This document shows positions 15,718-23,755 of a DNA stretch of 64,000 nucleotides, piece after piece; position 1 is the stretch's first letter; each line of letters starts with the position of its first letter. The notes beneath the pieces were generated by a model. The model was not told the origin of the DNA. It did no database searches and saw only the letters and a program-made list of their open reading frames with translations. Source of the DNA: JARBUG01 sp035628915 (GTDB lineage Bacteria; Bacillota; Sulfobacillia; Symbiobacteriales; Symbiobacteriaceae). The translations under genes and the position numbers were made by a program. The stretch is from assembly GCA_035628915.1 (NCBI GenBank), contig DASPIW010000017.1, positions 1 to 64,000 of the forward strand, in the 5' to 3' direction.

Positions 15718-16488
15718 ATGGCGCTGATCCTTCTGACCAACGACGACGGGATTTTCGCTCCCGGCATCAACGCCATTCGCGAGGAGTTGGAACGCACCTG
15801 CGACCACGAAATCTGGGCGGTGGCGCCGGACCGGGAGCGCAGCGCCAGCGGGCACGCCATCACGATGTACCGCCCGCTTTTTCCGGTGAAGGCCGAGATC
15901 CCGGGCGCCAAGAGCCCGTGCTACTCCGTCACGGGAACGCCGGCCGATTCGGCCAAGCTGGCCATTGAAGCGCTGCTGCCGCGGCGCCCGGACCTGGTCA
16001 TTTCGGGCATCAACCGGGGAGCGAATCTGGGCACCGACATCTTCTACTCCGGCACCGTCGCAGCCGCCCTGGAAGGGCCGATTCTCGGTATTCCGGCCAT
16101 CGCCTCGTCGCTGGATTCGTGGGAGAGCAAGGATTACAGTGCCGCTGCACGCTTCACCGCGCAACTGGCGCTCAAAGTGTTGGCCGATGGGCTGCCGGAA
16201 GGAACTCTCTTGAATGTGAACGTTCCCGGCTGGCCGACGCGTCCAATCAATGGTGTCAGAATCACGCGGATGGGCCAGCGGCTCTATAAAGACCAGTGGG
16301 ACAAGCGAACCGACCCGCGTGGGAAGACTTACTATTGGCTGGCCGGCGAGCTCATGGAGCTTGATAACGGCCCGGATACGGATGTTGCCGCCGTCGAAGC
16401 GGGGTATATTTCCGTCACTCCCGTGCAGTTGGATTTGACCCGGTATGATCAGATGAACCGTCTGTCGGGCTGGAACTTGACGCCCTAG
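15718..16488 (+). CDS. surE: 5'/3'-nucleotidase SurE
   Basis: The 256-residue protein opens MALILLTNDDGIFAPGINAI; the ND-D motif binds the metal, and ERSASGHAIT and SGINRGANLGTDIFYSGTVA are the other SurE signature blocks. SurE removes phosphate from nucleoside 5'- and 3'-monophosphates. The length is normal for the family. ATG at 15718 has AAAGGAGAAGAG in front. It follows dinG by about 55 bases and precedes psd, so a housekeeping operon is possible. Confidence 0.95.
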   Translation: MALILLTNDDGIFAPGINAIREELERTCDHEIWAVAPDRERSASGHAITMYRPLFPVKAEIPGAKSPCYSVTGTPADSAKLAIEALLPRRPDLVISGINRGANLGTDIFYSGTVAAALEGPILGIPAIASSLDSWESKDYSAAARFTAQLALKVLADGLPEGTLLNVNVPGWPTRPINGVRITRMGQRLYKDQWDKRTDPRGKTYYWLAGELMELDNGPDTDVAAVEAGYISVTPVQLDLTRYDQMNRLSGWNLTP

Positions 16489-16591
16489 CATGTTAGAGTG
16501 TTGAAGGAAGCCTCGCGAAGGCTGTCGAAATGGGTACGAAATGTTTGGCGGCATGCCGCCTTGAGTGCATACCATGAGAAAGGGTGCCTGC

Positions 16592-17227
16592 ATGAACCGA
16601 CCCATCATTGCGCGGGAAGGCTGGGTGTTCATTGCCTTCCTGGCCGTCGTCACTGCTGTCGCCGGCGTTGTGCACTGGCTCCTGGCTATTGTGCCGGGCC
16701 TGCTGCTGGCACTGTGTCTCTGGTTCTTCCGCGATCCGGAGCGCAAGGTTCCGGGCAGCGACCTGGATGTGGTCTCGCCGGCAGACGGTAGGGTGATGTT
16801 CGTCCGTGAGGTGGAGGAGCCCCGGTACATCGGCGGTCGGGCGATTATGGTCTCGATCTTCCTGTCGGTCTTTGATGTGCATATCAACCGGATGCCCGTC
16901 GGGGGCATTATCGGCTATAAGGATTACGTCGCGGGGAAGTTTCTGGCGGCCTGGGATGAAACGGTGGGCGAAGTGAATGAGCGGTCTTATCTGGGCGTTG
17001 ACACGGGCAGGCACAGGGTGCTTGTCAGCCAGGTGGCGGGCCTGATCGCACGCCGGATTCTCACCTGGCCGGCGGTGGGCGCCCGGCTCGCCCGGGGCGA
17101 CCGCTTCGGATTGATTCGGTTCGGCTCCTGTACGCAGATTTGGCTTCCGGTGGGGAGTCAGGTGCTCGTGAAGCCCGGCGACCGGGTTCAGGGTGCAGTT
17201 ACACTAATAGGGAGGTTACCGAGCTAA
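16592..17227 (+). CDS. psd: Phosphatidylserine decarboxylase, short (PSD-A) type
   Basis: The 211-residue protein has an N-terminal membrane segment (about residues 10-40), then WFFRDPERKVP, the VSPADGRV block, SVFDVHINRMPVGG and the self-cleavage site RFGSCTQIW near the C-terminus, where the serine becomes the pyruvoyl group. It converts phosphatidylserine to phosphatidylethanolamine at the membrane. The size fits the short archaeal-type enzymes. The ATG at 16592 is preferred over 16574 because GAGAAAGGG lies at the right distance. The stop overlaps the pssA start by one base (TAATG). Confidence 0.93.
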   Translation: MNRPIIAREGWVFIAFLAVVTAVAGVVHWLLAIVPGLLLALCLWFFRDPERKVPGSDLDVVSPADGRVMFVREVEEPRYIGGRAIMVSIFLSVFDVHINRMPVGGIIGYKDYVAGKFLAAWDETVGEVNERSYLGVDTGRHRVLVSQVAGLIARRILTWPAVGARLARGDRFGLIRFGSCTQIWLPVGSQVLVKPGDRVQGAVTLIGRLPS

Positions 17228-18045
17228 TGAGCAGGGTGCAGGACCGGGTGGAGCACCACGGAAAGTGGCGTATTCGGGCCATTTACAGCGGCAAGTGGTG
17301 GCGTGAGCGTGGCAAGAAGAGTCTGCTGGCCATTCCTCACGTGTTCACTTTGCTGAACCTCGCATTCGGTGTCTTCAGCATCATGCTGACGATGCGCGGC
17401 GAGTTCGAAAAAGCGTCTCTCTGCGTCATCGGCTCGCTGGTGGCGGACGGCCTTGACGGCCGCCTGGCCCGGCTGTTCAAGGCCGACGGCGAGTTCGGCA
17501 AGGAACTGGACTCGCTCGCTGACGTGGTCGCATTCGGCACCGCCCCGGCCATCTTGCTCTATCAGATGGTGCTCAAAGATTTCGGGTACGTCGGAATGGC
17601 CTTTGCCGTGATCTTTCCCATGTGCGGGGCCCTGCGGCTGGCCCGCTTCAACATCATCAAGACGAGCGGCTTCTTCCAGGGCGTGCCCATTACGGCCGCG
17701 GGAACGCTGCTGTCGTGCCTGGCCTTCTACACCATGCAGGAAGTCAAAATGCCGGTTAAGCCGCTCTTTCCGGCAGTTGTGCTGATCCTGGCGTATCTGA
17801 TGGTCTCGACCATCCCCTATCCCGACTTCAAGAAGCGGCCGAAAACCGGGACGCGAATCGCCATGGCACCCATAGTGGGGCCGTTCCTGGTGGTGCTGGC
17901 GGTGCTGGCCGCATCCGGCTGGAACCCATGGTCGCTGGTGCTGCTGCCGCTGACGGTCTACGTGACTCTGGGACCCTGGCTGCTGGTGATCAAACAATGG
18001 GCCGAGCGGGTCCAGCCCTGGCTCGCCGGGGACGGACGACGCTAA
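17227..18045 (+). CDS. pssA: CDP-diacylglycerol-serine O-phosphatidyltransferase
   Basis: The 272-residue membrane protein has the CDP-alcohol phosphatidyltransferase signature DGLDGRLAR...G...DSLAD at about residues 78-103, with the Asp residues that bind metal and CDP-diacylglycerol. About eight membrane helices follow. It makes phosphatidylserine from CDP-diacylglycerol and serine, the substrate of the enzyme encoded just upstream. ATG at 17227 overlaps the psd stop, so translation is coupled. A basic 35-residue N-terminal extension precedes the usual start of the domain. Confidence 0.95.
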   Translation: MSRVQDRVEHHGKWRIRAIYSGKWWRERGKKSLLAIPHVFTLLNLAFGVFSIMLTMRGEFEKASLCVIGSLVADGLDGRLARLFKADGEFGKELDSLADVVAFGTAPAILLYQMVLKDFGYVGMAFAVIFPMCGALRLARFNIIKTSGFFQGVPITAAGTLLSCLAFYTMQEVKMPVKPLFPAVVLILAYLMVSTIPYPDFKKRPKTGTRIAMAPIVGPFLVVLAVLAASGWNPWSLVLLPLTVYVTLGPWLLVIKQWAERVQPWLAGDGRR

Positions 18046-18047
18046 AG

Positions 18048-18100
18048 TACGCACAGGCGCCTGCTTACCGCATTCGTTGGTAAGCAGGCGCCTGTGCGTA
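18048..18100. terminator. Very long perfect hairpin after pssA
   Basis: A 22-bp perfect inverted repeat starting TACGCACAGGCGCC and ending at 18100 surrounds a 9-base loop (gcattcgtt). It lies between converging genes. No T tract follows on either strand, so it may terminate by stem strength, or serve as a transcript-stabilising or protein-binding element. Confidence 0.55.
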
Positions 18101-18114
18101 TACGGTGGACTCGG

Positions 18115-18405
18115 TTAGCGCTGCTGACCCTGCTGTTGGGCCTGCTGACCCTGCTGACCTTGCTGTGCCTGCTGGGTGGCCTGCTGGCCCTTGTTGGCGT
18201 TCTGCCACGCCTCGACACCCTTGTCGGCCATGGCCCCGCCAATGACGGCGCCTGCCGCCGTACCCACCGGCCCGGCCGCGGACCCTACCGCTGCACCGGT
18301 TACGGCGCCGCCCGCCATAGCAGCCCCTTCGGCAGCCTCTTTCCCCATGGCCGCCGGGTTCATGCCGCCCTGACCCTGCTTCGCCTGCTGATTCTGAGTT
18401 GCCAC
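18115..18405 (-). CDS. Small protein with glycine-zipper core and glutamine-rich tail
   Basis: This 96-residue protein has a Gly/Ala-rich centre (residues 22-62, with repeated AxxG spacing as in AGGAVTGAAVGSAAGPVG) like a glycine-zipper that could insert in membranes, and a tail built from QQAQQGQQGQQ-type repeats. The GTG start at 18405 has AAGGAGATG upstream. No family is certain. The Q/G-rich tail resembles the one on the DUF1657 protein at 38013-38294. Confidence 0.65.
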   Translation of the reverse strand: MATQNQQAKQGQGGMNPAAMGKEAAEGAAMAGGAVTGAAVGSAAGPVGTAAGAVIGGAMADKGVEAWQNANKGQQATQQAQQGQQGQQAQQQGQQR

Positions 18406-18551
18406 GCTTCGCCATCTCCTTCGGTTTGGAGTTGAGACCTCCCATAGAATCCGCTATCCGTGCCCCACCTATTCGGCTCCGGCGCATACTCGCGGGACCG
18501 GCCCCGTAGACATGTTTTACAGACATGTCTGCCTGGCGAGGAGGAACGCCT

Positions 18552-18944
18552 TTGAACCGCGAGTCCAACGGCACATCCGGCCTGAACCTGGGGGCGGTGG
18601 GCGTCGGGATGATCTGGGGTCTGGGGCTGATGATCCTGTCGGTGCTGGTGCAGGCGCTGGTCTCCAGCATGGCGCCGCTTTCCGCCTCGACGATCGACCT
18701 GCTGAGCCTTGCCTACCGCGGCCTGGGCGCCCTGGTCGGCGGGTACATGGCGGCCCGGCGCGCCGCTTCGGTGGGCTGGCTGCACGGCGCCGCCGCCGGC
18801 GTGGCTCTGGTCCTGTCGATTTTCGCCGTCATGGGTGTCGGAGTTGCCCTGCCGACTCTGGCAGACTTCCTGAAAATGACGGGCGTCGGCACGGTCCTGG
18901 GCACCCTCGGCGGGGTAGTGGGCGTGAACGCAGGAAACCGGTAA
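18552..18944 (+). CDS. TIGR04086/YrzE-family membrane protein
   Basis: The 130-residue protein has four predicted membrane helices (GVGMIWGLGLMILSVLVQAL, then segments near residues 48-65, 72-95 and 108-128). The Gly-rich pattern (YRGLGALVGGYMAARRA) resembles the TIGR04086 family of Firmicute membrane proteins. Function is unknown. TTG at 18552 is chosen because GAGGAGG lies seven bases upstream; the longer frame has no such signal. Confidence 0.65.
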   Translation: MNRESNGTSGLNLGAVGVGMIWGLGLMILSVLVQALVSSMAPLSASTIDLLSLAYRGLGALVGGYMAARRAASVGWLHGAAAGVALVLSIFAVMGVGVALPTLADFLKMTGVGTVLGTLGGVVGVNAGNR

Positions 18945-18951
18945 TATAGAG

Positions 18952-18987
18952 CCGGACCGACCTCCGATTCGTCGGAGGCCGGTCCGG
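18952..18987. terminator. Bidirectional terminator with UUCG loop
   Basis: CCGGACCG-a-CCTCCGA-ttcg-TCGGAGG-c-CGGTCCGG forms a 15-bp stem closed by an extra-stable UUCG tetraloop between converging genes. Confidence 0.75.
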
Positions 18988-18993
18988 TCGGTG

Positions 18994-19632
18994 TCACCGG
19001 GTATACACGTTCTTTTCCAGACCGAGCTTAATCCAGTCTACCTCTTTCTTGTCCAGCGGGTCGTTCGTCAGGGCGTATCTCTGCTCCAGGAGTCCCAGTT
19101 TGTGCAGTGCCCAATTGTAGCTGTTTCCATAGGGCGGAGGTATGCGGTTGATGGCTTCGATGCGCGAGTCGAGGTTGCGGACCTGCGAGGCTTTTCCATA
19201 CTGCTGGGCGAGGGCGTCGGCCTTGTCGAATTCGTCGTAGGCCTCGTTCACCTTTCCCTGTTCGAGGAGGATGGCGCCCCTGTCGTTATGGTACCGGAAC
19301 TCCTTGGGGCGCATGCTGATTGCAGCATCCAGCTTCTTCAGGTCCTTCTCCTTGATCGCCTGCTCCCGCTTCTCTTCGGCATCGTTGAAGTTCTTGACGG
19401 TCATGCCGGCATCAATCACGGCGTCTGCCTGCTCATCGCCGGTCGAGCCGCCCATCACCCGCATGCCGACTGTGAAGTAATCAGGCTTGCCGTCACTGTC
19501 AACCAGCCCGTGGCTTTCGGCCCAGATCCGTGCGATGCCGGCAAGATCCCGCATGTCGCTGTCGGAACAGCCGGTCAGGAGCAGCGAGCCGGCCAGGAGC
19601 ATCACCGCCGTGGCCCTTCGGATGCGTTCCAT
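18994..19632 (-). CDS. Lipoprotein with TPR-like helices
   Basis: The 212-residue protein has a signal sequence with lipobox LLTGC (Cys22). The mature part is mainly helical; residues 95-150 (IKEKDLKKLDAAISMRPKEF, then LLEQGKVNEAYDEFDKADAL) fit tetratricopeptide-like helix pairs. No enzyme motif is seen. It is downstream of a membrane-anchored protein on the same strand, 17 bases away, so the two form a transcription unit. Function unknown. Confidence 0.75.
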   Translation of the reverse strand: MERIRRATAVMLLAGSLLLTGCSDSDMRDLAGIARIWAESHGLVDSDGKPDYFTVGMRVMGGSTGDEQADAVIDAGMTVKNFNDAEEKREQAIKEKDLKKLDAAISMRPKEFRYHNDRGAILLEQGKVNEAYDEFDKADALAQQYGKASQVRNLDSRIEAINRIPPPYGNSYNWALHKLGLLEQRYALTNDPLDKKEVDWIKLGLEKNVYTR

Positions 19633-19649
19633 GTTCTCGTCGCCTCCCC

Positions 19650-20231
19650 CTACCGGAATTTGTCCAGCAGATCCTTCACGACCTGTGAATCCTGTACTTT
19701 GACCTCGACCCTGGAGAGGAACTGAGATTCCGTGATCTTCCCGGCATCCAGGTCCTTCAGGGCGGACATTGGCGCCGTGAGGGCGATGAGCGCCTTGCCA
19801 TGCTCCTGATACTCCAGGCCCACCCGTTCCAGGTTCAGCTTGCCCCGGCTGTCGGCCCGCACCAGCTCCTTGATAGCCGCCAGTGCTTGCTTCCGCTTGC
19901 CCTCTGTACCGGTCGCCGGTACGAAGCCGCCGCCGGTGTCGACCACGATTAACGCGGCATTCCCGCCGCTTCCCTTCAAGGGCACTACGGCCGTGCTAAT
20001 GCCCTTGACGCCGGTACTGGCAAGGCTTTGATTGAGTGCCTGACTTGCTGCGGCATCCACGGGGGCTTCACGGAGGGCGGACGCTTCCCTGGAAATGGGC
20101 TCGAGCTGGCCGATTTGGAGGAAACGCAGTCTCCAGGCACCGTAGAGTACAGCGGCGGTGAGCACTAGCAACGCAACTGCGATGAAAATGAGACAACCCT
20201 TGCGACGTCCCGACCTGGCTTGGTTATGCAA
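19650..20231 (-). CDS. Membrane-anchored protein, unknown function
   Basis: From TTG 20231 (GGGGGG five to eleven bases upstream) the protein has 193 residues: a basic start, one membrane helix at about residues 11-33 and an extracytoplasmic domain with alternating strands and helices. The frame is open up to 20315 but that extension has no ribosome binding site. It is translated just before the TPR-like lipoprotein and may act with it. No family is recognised. Confidence 0.65.
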   Translation of the reverse strand: MHNQARSGRRKGCLIFIAVALLVLTAAVLYGAWRLRFLQIGQLEPISREASALREAPVDAAASQALNQSLASTGVKGISTAVVPLKGSGGNAALIVVDTGGGFVPATGTEGKRKQALAAIKELVRADSRGKLNLERVGLEYQEHGKALIALTAPMSALKDLDAGKITESQFLSRVEVKVQDSQVVKDLLDKFR

Positions 20232-20390
20232 CGGAATCCCCCCGATTGGCAGTAAGGGCCTGACCGGGAGATTCAACACGATGGGAAGAGTTCCTGTTAC
20301 AGTCAGTACTTCCAATGCAGAGAGTTTACGAAAGGGGAGGAGTGGTTAAACTCCTGGTAGACCTGCCCAGGAAAGGAGCGGATCGCCCTC

Positions 20391-21383
20391 ATGCGGCGAA
20401 CCCTTTGGCTGTGGATCCTGACTGTCACCCTGTTTATTCTGATTCCCGGGGCCGTGTTGGCCCGCAGTGAATCGCCCGCCGAGATGGCCCTCTCCCAGAC
20501 CCTCGTGGGGCGCAAGGCCCTGCGCCGGGGTGACCGCGGGCCGGCGGTAGAGGCGCTGCAGCGGCTGCTGCGGCAGCGCGGCTTTGATCCGGCCAAAATC
20601 GACGGCATCTACGGTCCCCTTACCGAGCGGGCCGTGAAAGCGGCTCAGGCGGCCCTGGGACTGACGGCGGACGGCCTGGCGGGCGTGCAGACGACGGCCG
20701 CCCTGGAGGCGCCGGTGCCGGTCACTGCGGACCTATTCAACGCGGCGTCCGGCGGGCCGCAGGCGCCCAGCGCCCGGCTGGTAGTTCACGAAGTTGCTGC
20801 GCCTGACCAACCGGCGGCGACCGCTTTCGCCCTGACGTTTAACGGGGCGCCGGACCCGGCCTTGCTGCCGCCGCTGCTGGAGTCGCTCCGCCGGTGCGAG
20901 ATGAAGGCGACGTTTTTCGTCACCGGGGAAGCGGCGGAGGCGCGGCCCGACCTGGTGGCAGCCATCGCGTCCGCCGGGCACGAGGTGGCCCTGAACGGGC
21001 CCACGCAGGACCCGATGGTGGAGCTAAATGAACGGGAAATGCGGGTACGGCTGACCAGGGCCATGCGCTCCGTCGAAGCCGCCGCCGGGAAGCCGGCGGT
21101 CCACTTCCGGCCGCCCAGGGGCGCCATCAGCGAGGCGCTCTCCGGCGTTGCGCGTGACCTGGGGCTTGTCACGGCCCTGTGGACGAACGTCGCCATCTCC
21201 GACCATCCCGAACTGACACCGCAGGAACTCGCAGTGGGGCTCCGGGGGGCCGTCTATCCCGGCAGCGTCATCATGGTCCACCAGGACCGGCCGGGTACTG
21301 TAGCCGCCCTGGAGCCGTTCCTGAAGGCGCTGTCGGATCGCGGCACCTATAGCGTCACTCTGTCCGACCTTGACCGGCCCTGA
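20391..21383 (+). CDS. Polysaccharide deacetylase-fold protein with peptidoglycan-binding domain, catalytic site degenerate
   Basis: The 330-residue protein has a signal peptide (residues 1-24), a PG_binding_1 domain (about 45-105: RGDRGPAVEALQRLLRQRGF, IDGIYGPLTERAVKAAQ) and a NodB-like domain (about 140-325). In the NodB domain the metal-binding TFDDG motif reads TFNGA, and the HxxxH motif reads HEVALNGPTQD, so the aspartate pair and both histidines are lost. KATFFVTG, FRPPRG and IMVHQD are kept. It is probably an exported cell-wall-binding protein without deacetylase activity. The next gene starts on its stop codon region. Confidence 0.85.
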   Translation: MRRTLWLWILTVTLFILIPGAVLARSESPAEMALSQTLVGRKALRRGDRGPAVEALQRLLRQRGFDPAKIDGIYGPLTERAVKAAQAALGLTADGLAGVQTTAALEAPVPVTADLFNAASGGPQAPSARLVVHEVAAPDQPAATAFALTFNGAPDPALLPPLLESLRRCEMKATFFVTGEAAEARPDLVAAIASAGHEVALNGPTQDPMVELNEREMRVRLTRAMRSVEAAAGKPAVHFRPPRGAISEALSGVARDLGLVTALWTNVAISDHPELTPQELAVGLRGAVYPGSVIMVHQDRPGTVAALEPFLKALSDRGTYSVTLSDLDRP

Positions 21384-21484
21384 TGTCGGAACAAGTCGAG
21401 CGGTTTTGCCACTTTCCGGTAGGAACGGCATCTGCTTCCGTCCAAATGCTTCCTGAGGCATTTGAACTGGGGAGGACGCAAAAC

Positions 21485-22669
21485 GTGGGTGCAGCAACCT
21501 GGCCGGCCGGGGCGGTGCGCAAGGCCCTTTCGCTCTTGCCGTGGCAACGCCACTCGCCCCCGGGGTGGCGTGCAGTGCAGTTCTTCTTGTGGACGGGGCG
21601 GGTAGCCGAGGCAGCGGCGCGCTGCCGGCTCCTGGCCCTGTCCCAGCCCGACCGGGAGGATCTTTCCGCCCGGGTCGGTCTCTTCCTGTTGGCGACGGGC
21701 GGCGACTCGGCAGAGGCGCTGGAGCGGCTTTATAAGGCCGTGGACGCCGAACCCCTGAGCGCCGGGCTGCGGTACTGGCTGGCGGAGGCCCTGACGATGG
21801 CGGGTGACCGGGCCGGCGCCCTGCAGCAGCTGGAAATCGGCATGCAGATCAACCCGTCGCTTCCTGAGTTCTGGCTGGCCAAGGGCCGGCTGCTGCTGGT
21901 AATGGGAGCGACGCGGGAAGCGCTGCTGTACCTGGACGGCGCGCTGGCGGCCCTGCCGTCAAACGGTCCCCTCTGGAACGACCGGGGGCTCTGTCTGGAC
22001 CAGCTGGGGCGGCTTGACGCGGCGGTCCAGTCGCTGCGCCGGGCAGCGCGGCTCATGCCGCGCGACGGGGCCGTCTGGGCAAATCTGGGCCTGGTGCTGC
22101 AGAAGGCGCGGCGCCCCGACGAGGCCCTGAAATGCTTCCGCAAGGCCCTCGAACTGCGGGCGCCCGACCCGGTGCTGCTCAACAACGTCGGGTATTCGCT
22201 CATGGCGGCGGGCCGGGTGGAGGAAGCCATTGAATCGTACCGGCAGGCATCACTGCTGGACCAGTCGTCCGTGGAGACGCTGGGCAACCTGTCCGCCGCC
22301 CTGGGCAAGTCGGGGCGCCGACCCGAAGCGCTTGCCGTGCTCGAACAGGCCCTGCTGCGGGCGCCCGGCGACCCCACGCTGCTCAACAACAAGGGGCATA
22401 TGCTCAGGGAACTGGGACGGTACAAGGAAGCCCTGGCCTGTTTCGACGCAGCCCTGGAAGGGCGCCCGGAGGATGCGGCGCTCCTCGCCAACAAGGCTGC
22501 CTGCCACTTCGCAATGGGGGCCTACGAGCAGGCGCTGACCATTTATCGCCTGGCGGTGCTGGTCGACCCCGGCAACCGGGAGCATCTGTGGAGCCTGGGT
22601 GCCTGTTTCGAGCGGCTCGGCAGGCCCGAAGAAGCGCTGGATTGCTTCAACCAGGCCATCGGGGCATAG
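21485..22669 (+). CDS. Tetratricopeptide repeat protein
   Basis: The 394-residue protein is built of about nine TPR units, such as LYLDGALAALPSNGPLWNDR, FRKALELRAPDPVLLNNVGY and FDAALEGRPEDAALLANKAA. It should be a cytoplasmic scaffold. GTG at 21485 is chosen for its GGGGAGG; an ATG at 21383 overlapping the previous stop would add 34 residues with no TPR character. No signal peptide or other domain is present. Partners unknown. Confidence 0.85.
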   Translation: MGAATWPAGAVRKALSLLPWQRHSPPGWRAVQFFLWTGRVAEAAARCRLLALSQPDREDLSARVGLFLLATGGDSAEALERLYKAVDAEPLSAGLRYWLAEALTMAGDRAGALQQLEIGMQINPSLPEFWLAKGRLLLVMGATREALLYLDGALAALPSNGPLWNDRGLCLDQLGRLDAAVQSLRRAARLMPRDGAVWANLGLVLQKARRPDEALKCFRKALELRAPDPVLLNNVGYSLMAAGRVEEAIESYRQASLLDQSSVETLGNLSAALGKSGRRPEALAVLEQALLRAPGDPTLLNNKGHMLRELGRYKEALACFDAALEGRPEDAALLANKAACHFAMGAYEQALTIYRLAVLVDPGNREHLWSLGACFERLGRPEEALDCFNQAIGA

Positions 22670-22671
22670 AA

Positions 22672-22702
22672 ACCCGGGCCGGCATGCCGCACCGGCCCGG
22701 GT
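22672..22702. terminator. Terminator after the TPR gene
   Basis: ACCCGGGCCGG-catgccgca-CCGGCCCGGGT is a perfect 11-bp stem just past the stop. It can also serve the small minus-strand gene ending at 22713. Confidence 0.7.
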
Positions 22703-22712
22703 CGCACTGCCG

Positions 22713-22865
22713 TCAGTGGTGCCAATCCTCCCGGTCAGCTTCCGACTCCTTTGCCCGGTCGGTCTCCGTCGGGGCGTCGAAGTGCCGGGCCGCGGCCTTT
22801 CCGGCTTCGTATGCAGCCCGCAGAGCGTCTTTCACATCGCTGCCGGGTTCCTGACGGGGCTTCAT
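22713..22865 (-). CDS. Small hydrophilic protein (50 residues)
   Basis: ATG 22865 to TGA 22713 encodes 50 residues starting MKPRQEPGSDVKDALRAAYE and ending DREDWHH. It is acidic, rich in Ala, Glu and Arg, helical and with no membrane segment. GGAGGTGA lies about ten bases upstream of the ATG and a terminator follows at 22672-22702, so both ends look like a real gene. It stands next to the SASP gene on the same strand with hairpins between, so a spore role is possible but unproven. Confidence 0.6.
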   Translation of the reverse strand: MKPRQEPGSDVKDALRAAYEAGKAAARHFDAPTETDRAKESEADREDWHH

Positions 22866-22891
22866 ACAGCGGGGTCACCTCCTGCGCGCAG

Positions 22892-22945
22892 GCAGGCCGG
22901 CAAGGTGCCGGCCTGCGTTATCTGAACGGCGGGCGCTAGGAGCCC
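22892..22945. terminator. Two hairpins after the SASP gene
   Basis: GCAGGCCGGC-aaggt-GCCGGCCTGC (22892-22916) and CGGCGGGC-gctagga-GCCCGCCG (about 22925-22947) lie in tandem between the SASP gene and the small gene at 22713-22865. They probably end the minus-strand SASP transcript. Confidence 0.6.
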
Positions 22946-22963
22946 GCCGGAGTGACGGCGGCG

Positions 22964-23197
22964 TCAGGTCTGGGCGCCGCCGTTGTTTGAGAGGGCCTCC
23001 TCGGCGTAGCGAATCATCACTTTGACCATGCGACCGCCGATTCGGCCGCCAATGCGGCCGCAGTCATGTGACGTCATGGTGGGCCAGCCCAGCTGGACGA
23101 TTCTTTCGGTGAGTCCTTCCTGCGCAGCGATCTCCCACTTGAACCGGTCCAGCAGCTCATGCGGTAAAACTCGTCCGGTGGGCGTGAACTGAGCCAC
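22964..23197 (-). CDS. Alpha/beta-type small acid-soluble spore protein
   Basis: The 77-residue protein has the two SASP alpha/beta blocks: FKWEIAAQEGL, containing the Glu-Ile-Ala site cut by the germination protease, and GRIGGRIGGRMVKVMIRYAE, the DNA-contact helix. These proteins coat and protect spore DNA and are degraded at germination. It is slightly longer than average and repeats the GRIG unit. GTG at 23197 has AGGAGGTG upstream, and a sigma-G-like promoter lies at 23229-23258. Confidence 0.93.
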   Translation of the reverse strand: MAQFTPTGRVLPHELLDRFKWEIAAQEGLTERIVQLGWPTMTSHDCGRIGGRIGGRMVKVMIRYAEEALSNNGGAQT

Positions 23198-23228
23198 AGG
23201 GCGCCACCTCCTAGAAGTTTTACAACTC

Positions 23229-23258
23229 TAGTATGAGTCTGACTGAACCGCTTTATGT
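23229..23258 (-). promoter_or_regulatory. Sigma-G-like (forespore) promoter of the SASP gene
   Basis: On the minus strand ACATA (23258-23254) and CATACTA (23235-23229) are separated by 18 bp. The Bacillus sigma-G pattern is GHATR-18-CATWHTA, so the -10 fits fully and the -35 differs only in its first base. It is correctly placed about 30 bases upstream of the SASP start. Confidence 0.6.
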
Positions 23259-23302
23259 CTAGCAAAGAGCGGCAGCCTGCAGCAAAGGGAGGAAGGAAGC
23301 CG

Positions 23303-23443
23303 TTGTCTGTCGAAGAGCTGTGGGACTTTCTGGACTCATATTCGTTGAATCTGTATATTATAGCCGTGCTGGAGTTGAAGCCACGTGACGACGCATTTTC
23401 TCGAAGTCGGATCGATGCGCGACGAATTGGTCGAGATTCGTGA
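23303..23443 (+). CDS. Small hypothetical protein (46 residues)
   Basis: TTG at 23303 preceded by GGGAGGAAGGAAG opens a frame starting MSVEELWDFLDSYSLNLYII. It has a short amphipathic helix and a basic tail and no recognised family. Its last 59 bases overlap the next frame. The good ribosome binding site is the main support; it may be a leader peptide for the following gene. Confidence 0.35.
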   Translation: MSVEELWDFLDSYSLNLYIIAVLELKPRDDAFSRSRIDARRIGRDS

Positions 23444-23720
23444 GAACGGTCAGTGGCTATGGCGGCTTCTTTCGATGACGGCCGAGCAGCGGGCCGCCCT
23501 TGAACAGTCCCGCTGCCAGCAGGGGGATATGACCACCCACGCGGACGACGTGCGCAAGTCGCTGCTGGCGATCCTAGAAGCGGCCGATTCGATGATCGCG
23601 TTCCTCGATCAGTTTGAATCAGCGCCAATCATTTACACCGGAGAAGGCAACACCGCCGAAGTGCTGGCGAGGCTCGAGCGGCTGATGCTGCTCGCCGGCA
23701 AAGCCGGGGAGGAGCCATAG
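23385..23720 (+). CDS. Hypothetical helical protein
   Basis: The 111-residue frame (GTG 23385; an ATG at 23415 is an alternative) is predicted to be helical throughout (MTAEQRAALEQSR, DDVRKSLLAILEAADSMIAF). It ends 35 bases before the alpha/beta hydrolase on the same strand. The start is uncertain because the ribosome binding site is weak and the region overlaps the small upstream frame. No family is recognised. Confidence 0.5.
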   Translation: MTTHFLEVGSMRDELVEIRENGQWLWRLLSMTAEQRAALEQSRCQQGDMTTHADDVRKSLLAILEAADSMIAFLDQFESAPIIYTGEGNTAEVLARLERLMLLAGKAGEEP

Positions 23721-23755
23721 CCCGCGCCGGTGCAGCCGGAGGAGGGGCTTGGTCA

